The position numbers and the translations under genes are program-made. Below are positions 1-8,278 of a DNA stretch of 64,000 bases, piece after piece; position 1 is the stretch's first letter; every line of letters begins with the position of its first letter. The stretch lies in the NCBI GenBank assembly GCA_029882395.1, contig JAOUKT010000001.1:64159-128158 (forward strand), in the 5' to 3' direction. This DNA comes from Gammaproteobacteria bacterium (GTDB lineage: Bacteria > Pseudomonadota > Gammaproteobacteria > SZUA-229). The notes under the pieces were generated by a model. It searched no databases. It was given only the letters and a program-made list of their open reading frames with translations, and was not told the origin of the DNA.

Positions 1-302
1 TTACTCAATGTATAAGCAATGCCGGCGACCTCTAATGATTGTATTAACGCATCAAGATCATCAACCAGTAACGCCGTATGCCGGTCACGACCGCCATGTT
101 CCGGCCGCTTAGCTTTTAAATCGGGATTAGGCACTTCAAGTAAATGTATTTGTTGTTGACCGACGTTTAACCAGGCCCCGGGATAGCCCAGATCTGGACG
201 GCTATTATCGAGCTCAAGCCCCAGTACACCCTGATAAAAGGCCAGCGAATCATGCGTACTGCTGACAATAACACTGCTATGGTGCATGGCCAATACCGCC
301 AT
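1..302 (-). CDS. VOC (glyoxalase/bleomycin-resistance) family protein, 3' end cut by window edge
   Basis: The reverse strand encodes about 100 residues that run off the left edge. It opens MAVLAMHHSSVIVSS and continues with the beta-alpha-beta pattern of a VOC module (FYQGVLGLELD, then a histidine in HLLEVPNP as a likely metal ligand). The start is supported by a strong GGAGG about five bases upstream. VOC proteins are small metal-dependent lyases, dioxygenases or binding proteins; the substrate cannot be told from this fragment. It is divergent from dapC. A second, unrelated VOC gene lies at 2995-3387. Confidence 0.8.
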   Translation of the reverse strand, partial: MAVLAMHHSSVIVSSTHDSLAFYQGVLGLELDNSRPDLGYPGAWLNVGQQQIHLLEVPNPDLKAKRPEHGGRDRHTALLVDDLDALIQSLEVAGIAYTLS

Positions 303-330
303 ATCCCCTCCAAAAAAAACGTTTACAGAC

Positions 331-358
331 TGTATTCAGCCACTAGATCCCCTATAAT
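331..358 (+). promoter_or_regulatory. Candidate sigma-70 promoter for dapC
   Basis: A perfect TATAAT at 353-358 lies about 85 bases before the dapC ATG. A weak -35-like TGTATT at 331-336 precedes it by 16 bases. A better -35-like TTTACA (322-327) is too far away. The -10 box is convincing; the -35 box is not. Confidence 0.4.
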
Positions 359-441
359 AGCCGACTTTTATGGCCGACTTCGTAAATTTGATGACCGGTT
401 TGATCTCAACTTATTGAATCGCCACAGACTAAAGCAATTAA

Positions 442-1653
442 ATGAATCCCAACTTAAACCAACTGCACCCCTACCCATTTGAAAAGTTAGCAACCCTAAA
501 AGCCGGTGTGACGCCCCCTGAGTCGCTTAAACATATTGCATTATCGATCGGCGAACCGAAACACGATGCGCCCCGGTTTGTCGTCAATGCCCTGGTTGCT
601 GCGGTGGATACGCTCAATACTTACCCGTTAACTAAAGGCACGGCTGAATTACGTCAAAGCATAAACGACTGGCTGGTTAAGCGCTTTAAGCTTGACGCTA
701 ACTCGCTGCATATTGAAAACAACATTTTACCGGTCGCCGGCACGCGCGAAGCCCTGTTTGCCTTTGCCCAGGCCGTTATTGATCCGACTGCTGTTCAACA
801 ACCACTGGTATTAATGCCCAACCCGTTTTACCAGATTTATGAAGGCGCAGCCTTGTTGGCCGGCGCCAGGCCTTATTATTACGAGACAACAGCAGAAAAT
901 GACTATCAGCCTGATTTCGACGCCATTGCGGATGATGTCTGGCAGCGCTGCCAGTTACTCTATATTTGTTCACCTGGAAACCCGACTGGTGCCGTCATCA
1001 GTAAACAAACGCTGCAATCTCTGATTACAAAATCCAAAACATTCGATTTTATTATTGCATCAGATGAATGCTACTCAGAACTTTATTTTGATGAATCGAC
1101 ACCACCGACCGGTTTATTGCAAGCCTCTGAGGATATGGGAAATCATGGCCATACTAACTGCGTGGTTTTCCATAGCCTTTCAAAACGCTCAAACCTGCCG
1201 GGCTTGCGCTCAGGCTTTGTTGCCGGTGATGCGAATATTATGAGCGCTTTCCTGAAATATCGCACCTATCATGGCTGCGCGTTGCCGCCAACACACCAGA
1301 TAGCCAGCATCGCCGCCTGGGGTGATGAAGAGCACGTCAGACAAAATCGTGCGTTATATACCGAGAAATTTAAAGCTGTTATCGATATACTACAGCCCGT
1401 CATTACAATTCAGAGGCCAGCAGCATCGTTTTATATCTGGCTGAAGACCCCTATCTGTGAACAGGAATTTGCCCGACAGCTGTTTGCAACACAGAACATC
1501 ACCGTATTACCAGGATCATACCTGTCACGTGATAACAATGGGATCAATCCCGGTGCCAAGCATGTGCGCATGGCACTTGTGGCGCCTCTTGATGAATGCA
1601 TTGAGGCCGCGAAGCGAATTAAACAATTTATTGCATCACTTAAGGCTGCCTGA
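442..1653 (+). CDS. dapC: Succinyldiaminopimelate transaminase DapC
   Basis: A 403-residue fold-type-I PLP aminotransferase. It uses glutamate to convert N-succinyl-2-amino-6-oxopimelate to N-succinyl-LL-2,6-diaminopimelate in the lysine/meso-DAP (peptidoglycan) pathway; cytosolic. The opening (PYPFEKLATLKAG, then SIGEPKH) is characteristic of the proteobacterial DapC family. The PLP lysine is K248 in HSLSKRSNLPGLRSGF, with the usual CSPGNPTG near residue 180 and SDECYSELYF near 207-216. dapD follows after about 80 bases, so two successive pathway steps lie together. Length is normal for the family. Confidence 0.93.
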   Translation: MNPNLNQLHPYPFEKLATLKAGVTPPESLKHIALSIGEPKHDAPRFVVNALVAAVDTLNTYPLTKGTAELRQSINDWLVKRFKLDANSLHIENNILPVAGTREALFAFAQAVIDPTAVQQPLVLMPNPFYQIYEGAALLAGARPYYYETTAENDYQPDFDAIADDVWQRCQLLYICSPGNPTGAVISKQTLQSLITKSKTFDFIIASDECYSELYFDESTPPTGLLQASEDMGNHGHTNCVVFHSLSKRSNLPGLRSGFVAGDANIMSAFLKYRTYHGCALPPTHQIASIAAWGDEEHVRQNRALYTEKFKAVIDILQPVITIQRPAASFYIWLKTPICEQEFARQLFATQNITVLPGSYLSRDNNGINPGAKHVRMALVAPLDECIEAAKRIKQFIASLKAA

Positions 1654-1736
1654 TTAACCGAGGTAGCTTTGATTAATTACTTTATGCGCCGTTTTGCCTA
1701 ACCGCAAACACGCCATTAAATAAACCGGAGAAAATG

Positions 1737-2561
1737 ATGGAAGACATCAAAAAGATTATCGATGAAGCGTTCGAACGTCGCGCTGACATTACACCACGCA
1801 ATGCAGAAGCACATGTAATTGATGCCGTTAACACAGTTATCGGCATGTTAGATTCTGGTGAACTGCGTGTCGCTGAAAAGAAAGACGGTGACTGGGTCAC
1901 TAATGAATGGCTGAAAAAAGCCGTATTGTTGTCTTTCCGTATTAATGACAACGATTTTATCAAAGGCGGTTTCACAAACTACTACGATAAATGCCCGTCA
2001 AAATTCGCTGACATGAATTCAAAAGATTTCCGCGCAACCGGCGTTCGTGTGGTACCGCCTGCCACCGCTCGCTTTGGTTCATACATCGGTTCAGGCACAG
2101 TCTTAATGCCGTCGTATGTCAACATCGGTGCTTATGTGGATTCAGGCACCATGGTTGATACCTGGGCAACAGTGGGCTCATGCGCACAAATCGGTAAAAA
2201 CGTTCACCTTTCAGGTGGTGTTGGTATCGGCGGTGTATTAGAACCCTTACAGGCAACCCCGACCATCATTGAAGACAACTGCTTCATCGGTGCCCGTTCA
2301 GAAGTGGTTGAAGGCGTCATCGTTGAAGAAGGCTCTGTTATTTCAATGGGTGTTTACATCGGTCAGAGCACTAAAATCTTTAACCGCATGACCGGCGAAG
2401 TCACTTACGGCCGCATCCCTAAAGGTTCGGTTGTCGTTTCAGGCAACCTGCCATCGAAAGACGGCACATACAGCCTGTACTGCGCTGTCATCGTTAAACA
2501 GGTTGATGCCAAGACATTAGGTAAAGTGGGCATTAACGAGTTACTTCGTGATATCGACTAA
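1737..2561 (+). CDS. dapD: 2,3,4,5-tetrahydropyridine-2,6-dicarboxylate N-succinyltransferase DapD
   Basis: DapD transfers succinyl from succinyl-CoA to tetrahydrodipicolinate, the step that makes the substrate of the DapC reaction. The central part shows the hexapeptide left-handed beta-helix pattern (residues about 105-230: [39 protein letters not shown]). Two ATGs stand in tandem at 1734 and 1737. I chose 1737 because GGAG then lies six bases upstream and the resulting 274-residue protein aligns from its first residue with E. coli DapD ([20 protein letters not shown]). The gene is followed directly by a strong terminator. Confidence 0.95.
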   Translation: MEDIKKIIDEAFERRADITPRNAEAHVIDAVNTVIGMLDSGELRVAEKKDGDWVTNEWLKKAVLLSFRINDNDFIKGGFTNYYDKCPSKFADMNSKDFRATGVRVVPPATARFGSYIGSGTVLMPSYVNIGAYVDSGTMVDTWATVGSCAQIGKNVHLSGGVGIGGVLEPLQATPTIIEDNCFIGARSEVVEGVIVEEGSVISMGVYIGQSTKIFNRMTGEVTYGRIPKGSVVVSGNLPSKDGTYSLYCAVIVKQVDAKTLGKVGINELLRDID

Positions 2562-2580
2562 GTCTGTCTGGCTTTAACTG

Positions 2581-2628
2581 AAAAGGCGCTGCTTGACCAG
2601 AACACCTCTGGCCAACAGCGCCTTTTTT
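2581..2628 (+). terminator. Intrinsic terminator after dapD
   Basis: GGCGCTG (2585-2591) pairs with CAGCGCC (2616-2622), flanked by AAAA before and TTTTTT after. An inner stem, TTG-A-CCAG (2593-2600) with CTGG-C-CAA (2608-2615), extends the hairpin. The final T run (2623-2628) completes a classical terminator. It separates dapCD from the downstream ArsC-like gene. Confidence 0.88.
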
Positions 2629-2645
2629 ACATATAGAGAAAAATA

Positions 2646-2990
2646 ATGATTACTGTATATGGCATACCCAATTGTGACACCATGAAAAAAGCCAGAAAAT
2701 GGCTGCAGGAAAACAACATCGACTACGCGTTTCATGATTACAAAAAACAAGGCATTACTAAAACCAAATTAAAAGACTGGTGTAAGCAAGCTGACTGGGA
2801 AATGTTATTAAACCGTCGCGGTACAACCTGGCGTAAGCTGGATGACAACACAAAAGCCAGTATTAATAAAACATTAGCGATTGATATTATGGCTGAGAAT
2901 ACCAGTATTATTAAACGTCCTGTTATTGAAACCGATGATGACCTTTTGATAGGGTTTTCAGTAGAAAGCTTTGAGCAGGTTTTTAAATAG
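2646..2990 (+). CDS. ArsC/Spx-like reductase of the YffB type
   Basis: A 114-residue thioredoxin-fold protein of the ArsC/Spx superfamily. It begins MITVYGIPNCDTMKKARKWL, with a single N-terminal cysteine (C10) and no CxxC. It ends with the family's IKRPVIE-type segment. YffB-like proteins are thought to act with glutathione, but their cellular substrate is not settled, and arsenate reduction should not be assumed. Genes of this family are often found beside dap genes, as here. The following VOC gene starts four bases after its stop, so the two are probably co-transcribed. Confidence 0.85.
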   Translation: MITVYGIPNCDTMKKARKWLQENNIDYAFHDYKKQGITKTKLKDWCKQADWEMLLNRRGTTWRKLDDNTKASINKTLAIDIMAENTSIIKRPVIETDDDLLIGFSVESFEQVFK

Positions 2991-2994
2991 TAAC

Positions 2995-3387
2995 ATGGAA
3001 ATACTATCGCTAGATCACCTCGTCTTAACTGTGAAAGATATAAATATTAGTGTTGATTTTTATTGCAGACTACTTGGTATGAAACATATCCAGTTCGGTG
3101 ATAATCGCCATGCATTGAGTTTTGGTGATCAGAAAATTAATTTGCATCAGGCTGATAATATTTTTTTACCAGCTGCAAAGAGACCCGCAGAAGGTTCTGC
3201 TGATTTATGTTTTATTGTTGGGACGCCGATTGAGCAGATAGTTGCAGAACTGAATGAAGCTGACGTGGATATTATTCAAGGACCGGTTGAGCGAACGGGC
3301 GCAACCGGCAAAATATTGTCGGTTTATATTCGTGATCCGGATATGAATTTATTGGAATTATCGAATAGGGTTAATATTTCCACATAA
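2995..3387 (+). CDS. VOC family protein
   Basis: 130 residues with the one-module VOC pattern: LDHLVLTVKDINISVDFYCRLLGM at the start, an internal His in KINLHQAD, and a Glu near the C-terminus in NLLELSN, which suits a metal site. A TTG start inside the upstream gene is possible, but the ATG at 2995 matches the family's normal N-terminus. It follows the ArsC-like stop by four bases. Function is unknown; relatives include fosfomycin-resistance-like and lactoylglutathione-lyase-like proteins, and nothing here selects between them. Confidence 0.82.
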   Translation: MEILSLDHLVLTVKDINISVDFYCRLLGMKHIQFGDNRHALSFGDQKINLHQADNIFLPAAKRPAEGSADLCFIVGTPIEQIVAELNEADVDIIQGPVERTGATGKILSVYIRDPDMNLLELSNRVNIST

Positions 3388-3818
3388 CATATTACAAGGC
3401 GCAAATAATCAACGTTGTACAAGCCTTTCCGGTATGCGCACCGGTGAGCGAGTCTCTTTTTCCTATAGATGAATCAAAGTCAAAACCGATACTGTCAGTT
3501 AGATTGTTATATTTTAGTTTTTGTTATTTGAATTTTAATTAGCTTTTGACTTGCCCCTCCCTCTTTTAGCAAGCCGAAGAGTGAGTTAAAAACAGGGCGT
3601 ATTGTATGAGGACTGTCTGAGCACTGCTTTTTAGTGCGAGTTCCGCAGCAGCGCTGTTTTTAATGAGCGATGAGGGTATCCGCATGTTTTATATGCAGAC
3701 TTGCGAACGGGGCGTGTTGGTTTGTTTTCTTTTTCCCGCGCAAAGAAAATGAACACGCCTGTCGGTGCGGGAACCGACGCCTTTAATTTTGACCTGGATT
3801 TTAAAAAATATTCATTAA
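3388..3818. repeat. Non-coding convergent region with several strong hairpins, candidate dispersed intergenic repeat
   Basis: No convincing ORF is present in these 431 bases. Stem-loops visible are GCACT/AGTGC (3621-3637), a long one with arms GGCGTGTT (3711-3718) and AACACGCC (3752-3759) plus inner arms TTTTCTTT (3725-3732) and AAAGAAAA (3742-3749), and GTCGGT/ACCGAC (3761-3778). The region lies between two convergent genes. Several hairpins packed close together are typical of mobile or dispersed intergenic repeats, and they may also act as a bidirectional terminator. Only one copy is in this window. Confidence 0.5.
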
Positions 3819-4223
3819 TTAATGACTAAATTGAGACTTGCGTTGTTTTTTCTTCTTATGCATCATCATCAATAAACCAGCCTCACCTTCCGACAACTCA
3901 CACGTTGCCATCAAGTCCTGTTTATTAATGCCCTGCTTTACCAGATTAATTGCTTGTGAGTAAGAGTTACTGCCATTGGCATGTAATTCGAGTTGCTCAA
4001 GTCTTTGGGCCATTAACTTCTGGTTTCTCTCGATTTTTAATAACCGCTCACCAAGACCGATTGAACCGGCATTGAGTGCAGCAAGGTCATTAGACATGCG
4101 ATATGATTCGGGTTGCTGAAGAGGACGAGTCATTAGACTGTTGATTTTTCTTCTATGCCACAGATGTAAATTAACCATGGCTAGAAAAAAAATAATACTT
4201 GTTATCACTAACAGTGCGTTCAT
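3819..4223 (-). CDS. DUF2802 protein of the polar flagellar/chemotaxis cluster
   Basis: A 134-residue protein with one N-terminal membrane segment (NALLVITSIIFFLAMVNL), a short coiled-coil-like middle, and a C-terminal helix-turn-helix-like DUF2802 segment (QDLMATCELSEGEAGLLMMMH) ending in a lysine-rich tail. The ATG at 4223 has GGAG seven bases upstream and is preferred over a longer start. In Pseudomonas and relatives a DUF2802 gene occupies this same place after cheW. Its role is not established; association with the chemoreceptor array or flagellar pole is inferred from position only. Confidence 0.8.
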   Translation of the reverse strand: MNALLVITSIIFFLAMVNLHLWHRRKINSLMTRPLQQPESYRMSNDLAALNAGSIGLGERLLKIERNQKLMAQRLEQLELHANGSNSYSQAINLVKQGINKQDLMATCELSEGEAGLLMMMHKKKKQRKSQFSH

Positions 4224-4263
4224 GTTGTAACTCCACAAGCGACACCGTGGCAAAATTTACGCT

Positions 4264-4734
4264 CTAAAGTGCACCCACATCAAGCCATTCATCATCGGTC
4301 AAGAGCTTGTTCAGATCAACAAGGATCAGTAACTCTTCACCACGACTGACAACACCTTCTATATAACGTGCAGTTTCATCATTACCTACACTCGGTGCTG
4401 TCTCTATATCATCACGGCTGACATTAACAACTTCAGAGACGCCATCCACCACAATACCGACTGTTTGCTGGTCAGATTCAATAATGACAATTCGTGTCGA
4501 ATCGTCCATCTCTTTGGCAGGAAGCGCAAAACGTTTTCGCGTATCAATTACCGTTACCACATTTCCACGTAAATTAATGATACCTAATACAAAGACTGGC
4601 GCCCCGGGAACCGGAGCAATCTCAGTTACCCGAAGCACTTCCTGTACCATCATTACATTAATGCCATAAACTTCGCCCTCAAGGCGAAATGTGACGCATT
4701 GTAGTGGATCAGTGCTGGTATCAGCATCTATCAT
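4264..4734 (-). CDS. cheW: Chemotaxis coupling protein CheW
   Basis: A single CheW domain in about 156 residues; it couples chemoreceptors to the CheA kinase at the inner face of the membrane. Diagnostic segments are LQCVTFRLEGEVYGINVMMVQ, APVFVLGIINLRGNVVTVID and IVIIESDQQTVGIVVDGVSEV. The start at 4734 (MIDADTST) is favoured by the purine-rich GGCGGGG upstream; a start seven codons earlier is possible. A 195-base gap separates it from parP. That is long for this cluster and holds a candidate internal promoter. Confidence 0.92.
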   Translation of the reverse strand: MIDADTSTDPLQCVTFRLEGEVYGINVMMVQEVLRVTEIAPVPGAPVFVLGIINLRGNVVTVIDTRKRFALPAKEMDDSTRIVIIESDQQTVGIVVDGVSEVVNVSRDDIETAPSVGNDETARYIEGVVSRGEELLILVDLNKLLTDDEWLDVGAL

Positions 4735-4756
4735 TTTGTTTCCCCGCCTTTCCAAA

Positions 4757-4791
4757 CCCGATATAGCGTCAAAAAATTTACTCTTATCGGG
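4757..4791 (-). promoter_or_regulatory. Candidate FliA (sigma-28) -10 element inside an inverted repeat upstream of cheW
   Basis: On the reverse strand CCCGATAA (4791-4784) differs by one base from the sigma-28 -10 consensus GCCGATAA. It lies 50 bases before the cheW ATG. The -35 consensus (TAAA about 15 bases upstream) is not evident. The same bases form one arm of a perfect 7-bp inverted repeat, CCCGATA/TATCGGG (4757-4763 with 4785-4791), which could fold in the 5' leader. A late-class promoter for cheW is plausible but unproven. Confidence 0.33.
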
Positions 4792-4928
4792 CTGGTGTTG
4801 TTAATGTGCATGAAATATGCCAAAAGTATATTCATGCTGTTTTTAGTTTAGCCTACTCTGTAAGAAACGCTAGACTCTTCGCCTTGTAAAGTGTGTATTT
4901 TATGTAATAAATTCAAACGCCATGCCTG

Positions 4929-5897
4929 CTATTTTTCACTTGTGAGCATATCAGCAAAGGCACTCGTATCCATGACGGCACACATGTGTTCAATTGCTGT
5001 TCCCAATAGCCAGGGGCGTTTTGTTGTATTGCTCCGCCATTTGACATCATCTTTGTTTAACCAGACAACATCTCCAATAGACTCACAGGCCAGGCCCCAG
5101 CGCTGATCATCTACCAGCAGGATATGACTCAATCGCTCGGCGGCTTCAGCGGCCATGTCTTTTCTGTGTTCTTCGGGCAGCACCATAACCGCCGTATCAA
5201 TGACCTGCACTTTATTGCCATGGTTCATCAGAACACCAAGATACCAGTCAGTTTGATTGGGGGTTTCAACTACGTTTTCAGGCCATGGAATAACACCATT
5301 TAATGTCACCAGAGGAACCGCTAAGGAAAGCCCCCCTACCTGAAACAGCAAACACTGAAACCTGGACTCTGCCCACTCCGGTGGCTCGTTACGTTGCACC
5401 ACTGGGGTCTGTGTTGTCTCGAGAGCAGCCTCCTGATTGACCGTCAGCGTTTTAGCCACTTCAACGTCAAGCTTTTCTTCGACTTTAACTTCGACCTCGA
5501 CTTCAACCTCTGCCACGATCTCTGTTTTAGTCTCAACTGGCTGCGCCAGCGACGGCATCGGTATTCTGATCTCAGTCACAGGCTCAGCAAAATCAATCTC
5601 GGCAGACGTCACTTCTGCTACTTTTTCAACTTTTGCCAGCATATCTGCAACTGAGGGGCGTTGAATAGCTGGTCTGGCAGGAGCGATTATTGCTTCATTA
5701 AGCGTGAGCTTTTGTTCGGCTTGAGTCGCTGTCGTATCGATCATTGTTTCAGCTTGTGGCACCTCAGCTACCGCAGCTACAGGCTTTACCACGACGTTTT
5801 CTTGATCCGCTATTTCAGATGCTACCTCATCTGATAACAATGATTGAAAGTAATCTTCCAGCGCCGATTTCTGATTGCTGAACTTGTGATCTGTCAT
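4929..5897 (-). CDS. parP: ParP-type CheW-domain protein
   Basis: 322 residues. The N-terminal half is a low-complexity Ala/Val/Glu/Pro linker, including a run of alternating Val and Glu. The C-terminal half (about 178-320) is a CheW-like domain (ESRFQCLLFQVGGLSLAVPL, then HILLVDDQRWGLACESIGDV). This architecture and the position immediately after the ParA-like gene match ParP of Vibrio and the corresponding CheW-domain protein of Pseudomonas. ParP links the ParC ATPase to CheA and receptors at the cell pole. Its ATG overlaps the parC stop by four bases (ATGA), so the two are translationally coupled. Confidence 0.82.
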   Translation of the reverse strand: MTDHKFSNQKSALEDYFQSLLSDEVASEIADQENVVVKPVAAVAEVPQAETMIDTTATQAEQKLTLNEAIIAPARPAIQRPSVADMLAKVEKVAEVTSAEIDFAEPVTEIRIPMPSLAQPVETKTEIVAEVEVEVEVKVEEKLDVEVAKTLTVNQEAALETTQTPVVQRNEPPEWAESRFQCLLFQVGGLSLAVPLVTLNGVIPWPENVVETPNQTDWYLGVLMNHGNKVQVIDTAVMVLPEEHRKDMAAEAAERLSHILLVDDQRWGLACESIGDVVWLNKDDVKWRSNTTKRPWLLGTAIEHMCAVMDTSAFADMLTSEK

Positions 5898-6688
5898 AAT
5901 GACGTTTCCACATTTTCAGGGTCAATAACATCCCCGCTCAATTCGATTAAATAATCCAGTAAATGAGAATAGGCCCTGCAACCGCGGCTACTGGGCCGTG
6001 CGATTGATAGCGGCACACCGCGCCGACTGGCTTCACGAAACAAGGTATCAATAGGCACCACACCTTCCCAGATTTTACCTTTATAGTCAGCGCGCAATTG
6101 TTTCAGCGTATCGTGAGAGGCTCTTAGTCGCTGATCAAAAAAGGTGGGCACAATTGAATAGCTAATCTCCTGTTTACGCGCCTTGATGATCATATTAAGC
6201 GTATTCACCATACGCTCGAGTCCTTTTGAAGCCAGAAACTCAGTTTGTACCGGTACCAATAGATGATCGCATGATGCCAGTGCATTAACCATTAGCAGGC
6301 CTAGCACCGGCGGGCAATCAATCACAGCGTAATCGTACTGATCAGAAATAGAATCCAAAGCTGTTTTAATCACCAGCCCCATGCCGCCATTAGTGCCTAA
6401 TTGTCGATCCAGAGTGGCCATAGCAGATGACGCCGGCATAAAAGATATATTTTTGAATTTGGTTTTTATAACAACTTGCTCGGGGCGCGCTGTTTTATGA
6501 AACAAATCATATACCGTTGGTTCCAGCTCATCCGGATCACTGCCAAAATAACTGGTCATTGATCCATGCGGATCGAGATCAACTAATAAGACTCGTTTAC
6601 CCCGCATGCTTAGTGTTCCGCCAATAGTGATTGCAGAAGTTGTTTTGCCAACTCCACCTTTTTGATTTGCAACAGCCCAGACTTTCAT
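5894..6688 (-). CDS. parC: ParA-family ATPase ParC, chemotaxis array positioning
   Basis: 264 residues with the deviant Walker A motif KGGVGKTTSA (about residues 10-19), a Walker B-like VLLVDLDPHGSMTSYF and a second YAVIDCPPVLG. Among ParA/Soj proteins, those located between motD and a CheW-domain gene set the polar location and inheritance of chemotaxis arrays in Vibrio (ParC) and are conserved in Pseudomonas. The 20-base gap to motD and the ATGA overlap with parP support co-expression. The name refers to the chemotaxis ParC, not topoisomerase IV. Confidence 0.85.
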   Translation of the reverse strand: MKVWAVANQKGGVGKTTSAITIGGTLSMRGKRVLLVDLDPHGSMTSYFGSDPDELEPTVYDLFHKTARPEQVVIKTKFKNISFMPASSAMATLDRQLGTNGGMGLVIKTALDSISDQYDYAVIDCPPVLGLLMVNALASCDHLLVPVQTEFLASKGLERMVNTLNMIIKARKQEISYSIVPTFFDQRLRASHDTLKQLRADYKGKIWEGVVPIDTLFREASRRGVPLSIARPSSRGCRAYSHLLDYLIELSGDVIDPENVETSL

Positions 6689-6708
6689 TTTAGTATTTAA
6701 TTATCATT

Positions 6709-7509
6709 TTATGTTTCTGAAAAAATATCATTGCTAGTAAAGATTCTAACAATAACTCTTCTGTTTTTATTTCTGCCTTGTGCTGAGTCATTATTCGCTA
6801 CCGGGCGGTGCTCACCAAAACCAATCGCACCTAATGTTTCAGGGTCAATACCCAGACCCGCAAACAAATTGACCACGCTCACCGCTCTTGCCGCTGACAA
6901 CTCCCAGTTTGATGAATATTTATTAGTATGAATAGGGATATTATCACTATACCCTAATACATAAACAGGTTTATCGTAACCCAATAGCTGATAACTTAGC
7001 GGCTCAAGCAGCTCTACCGCTTTAGAGGATAAAGCTGAACTGCCGCTACGAAATAAAACACCTGTACTTATCTCCACATCTATCCAGCGATTGCTTGATC
7101 GTATTTTAATCTCACCTTTTTGAACCCATGTCTTTAAGTTTTTTGTTAAATTGCGTTTTACCACTTCTGGAGAATGACCCAGCTTATTTAATTTTTCTCT
7201 GTTGTTTTTTTCATTAGCACTCAGGTCAGCAACCTTGTCAGGCACCGGCGCAAGCATTTTTGGGGTTTTTCCTATCTGAATAGGCGTTTTACTGGCAACC
7301 GGCTGTGACTGTGGCCCGGCCTCATCATTGATATTCTGAAATGCAGACACGATGGAATCGGCTAAAACTCGGTATTTACCTTCATTGACAGAAGAAATTG
7401 AGTACATCATGACAAAAAACGCAAACAACAAGGTAATAAAATCAGCGTATGAAATTAACCAGCGATCATGATGCTCACTTTCTTCTTCTGTTTTTTTTCG
7501 TCGTGACAT
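6709..7509 (-). CDS. motD: Flagellar motor stator protein MotD (MotB family)
   Basis: 266 residues. A short basic cytoplasmic N-terminus is followed by one membrane helix (about 18-40, ISYADFITLLFAFFVMMYS) with the ion-conducting aspartate at D23. A periplasmic linker leads to an OmpA-like peptidoglycan-binding domain (about 140-255: GVLFRSGSSALSSKA, GYSDNIPIHTN, LSAARAVSVVNLF, GFGEHRPVANN, NRRVIVRI). It forms the stator with MotC, encoded eight bases upstream. The MotC/MotD designation follows the gene order of Pseudomonas. The coupling ion cannot be told from sequence. Confidence 0.92.
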   Translation of the reverse strand: MSRRKKTEEESEHHDRWLISYADFITLLFAFFVMMYSISSVNEGKYRVLADSIVSAFQNINDEAGPQSQPVASKTPIQIGKTPKMLAPVPDKVADLSANEKNNREKLNKLGHSPEVVKRNLTKNLKTWVQKGEIKIRSSNRWIDVEISTGVLFRSGSSALSSKAVELLEPLSYQLLGYDKPVYVLGYSDNIPIHTNKYSSNWELSAARAVSVVNLFAGLGIDPETLGAIGFGEHRPVANNDSAQGRNKNRRVIVRIFTSNDIFSET

Positions 7510-7517
7510 AAATTACC

Positions 7518-8258
7518 TTAATGTAAAAAACCTTGTAATTTAGTCTCAATTATCCTGGGGTTTTCACCTTCAGAAATCGAAACAATGCCTTCTGTAATTA
7601 GCTCATTTAACTGTGCCTGCTCGCTTACGATCATCTTAAGTTTATTGGCAACAGGTAAAAAAAATAAATTAGCGAAGCCGACGCCATAAATCGTTGCTAC
7701 AAAAGCAACAGCTATACCCGCCCCCAGCTTGCTCGGGTCGGCCAGATTATTCATAACGTGTATCAAGCCCATTACAGCGCCAATAATGCCGATAGTCGGG
7801 CTATAGCCGCCCATCGACTCGAAGACCCGGGCCGCCATCTTGCCCGACCTTTCATTTGCATCAATATCAACTTCTAGAATTTTTCGGATGCTATCTGGCT
7901 CATTACCATCGACAACTAACTGCAGGCTTTTTCTAATGAAAAGCGTTTTTTCAATTTCTAAAAATCTTTCCAGCCCTAATAAGCCTTCTTTGCGTGAGAT
8001 ATGACTCCACTTAATTATTTTTTTTATTTGAGCATCAAAATCGATCTTTGGCGGAATAAATATCCAGCTGCTCATTCTCATTGAGCGGATAAAAACAGAT
8101 AAAGGATACTGTACCATCACGGCACCAATGGTTCCCCCCACCACAATCAAAAAAGCGGTTCCCTGAAACAAGGATGAGATATGGCCACCTTCCAGAAAAT
8201 TACCGCCTAATATAGCGCTGGCACCAATTAGTAATCCCAGAACAGTTAATATATCCAT
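7518..8258 (-). CDS. motC: Flagellar motor stator protein MotC (MotA family)
   Basis: 246 residues of the MotA/PomA family. Two N-terminal membrane helices (about 1-50) surround GASAILGGNFLEGG. The cytoplasmic domain contains the torque-generating charged region. Two C-terminal helices follow (IGIIGAVMGLIHVMNNL and GIAVAFVATIYGVGFANLFF), with the family's conserved prolines in YSPTIGIIG and FLPVANKL. With MotD it makes the ion-driven stator that turns the rotor against peptidoglycan. It lies between cheB (21-base gap) and motD (8-base gap). Confidence 0.92.
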   Translation of the reverse strand: MDILTVLGLLIGASAILGGNFLEGGHISSLFQGTAFLIVVGGTIGAVMVQYPLSVFIRSMRMSSWIFIPPKIDFDAQIKKIIKWSHISRKEGLLGLERFLEIEKTLFIRKSLQLVVDGNEPDSIRKILEVDIDANERSGKMAARVFESMGGYSPTIGIIGAVMGLIHVMNNLADPSKLGAGIAVAFVATIYGVGFANLFFLPVANKLKMIVSEQAQLNELITEGIVSISEGENPRIIETKLQGFLH

Positions 8259-8278
8259 GTTTTCTCGATTTCCTTAAG

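Noticed and set aside
252-482. 76-codon plus-strand ORF overlapping the start of dapC
   Set aside because: It runs across the divergent promoter region and out of frame into dapC. It has no ribosome site and no family resemblance.
2646-2990. Arsenate reductase in an arsenic-resistance operon
   Set aside because: The sequence fits the YffB branch beside dap genes, and no arsR, arsB or acr3 gene is near.
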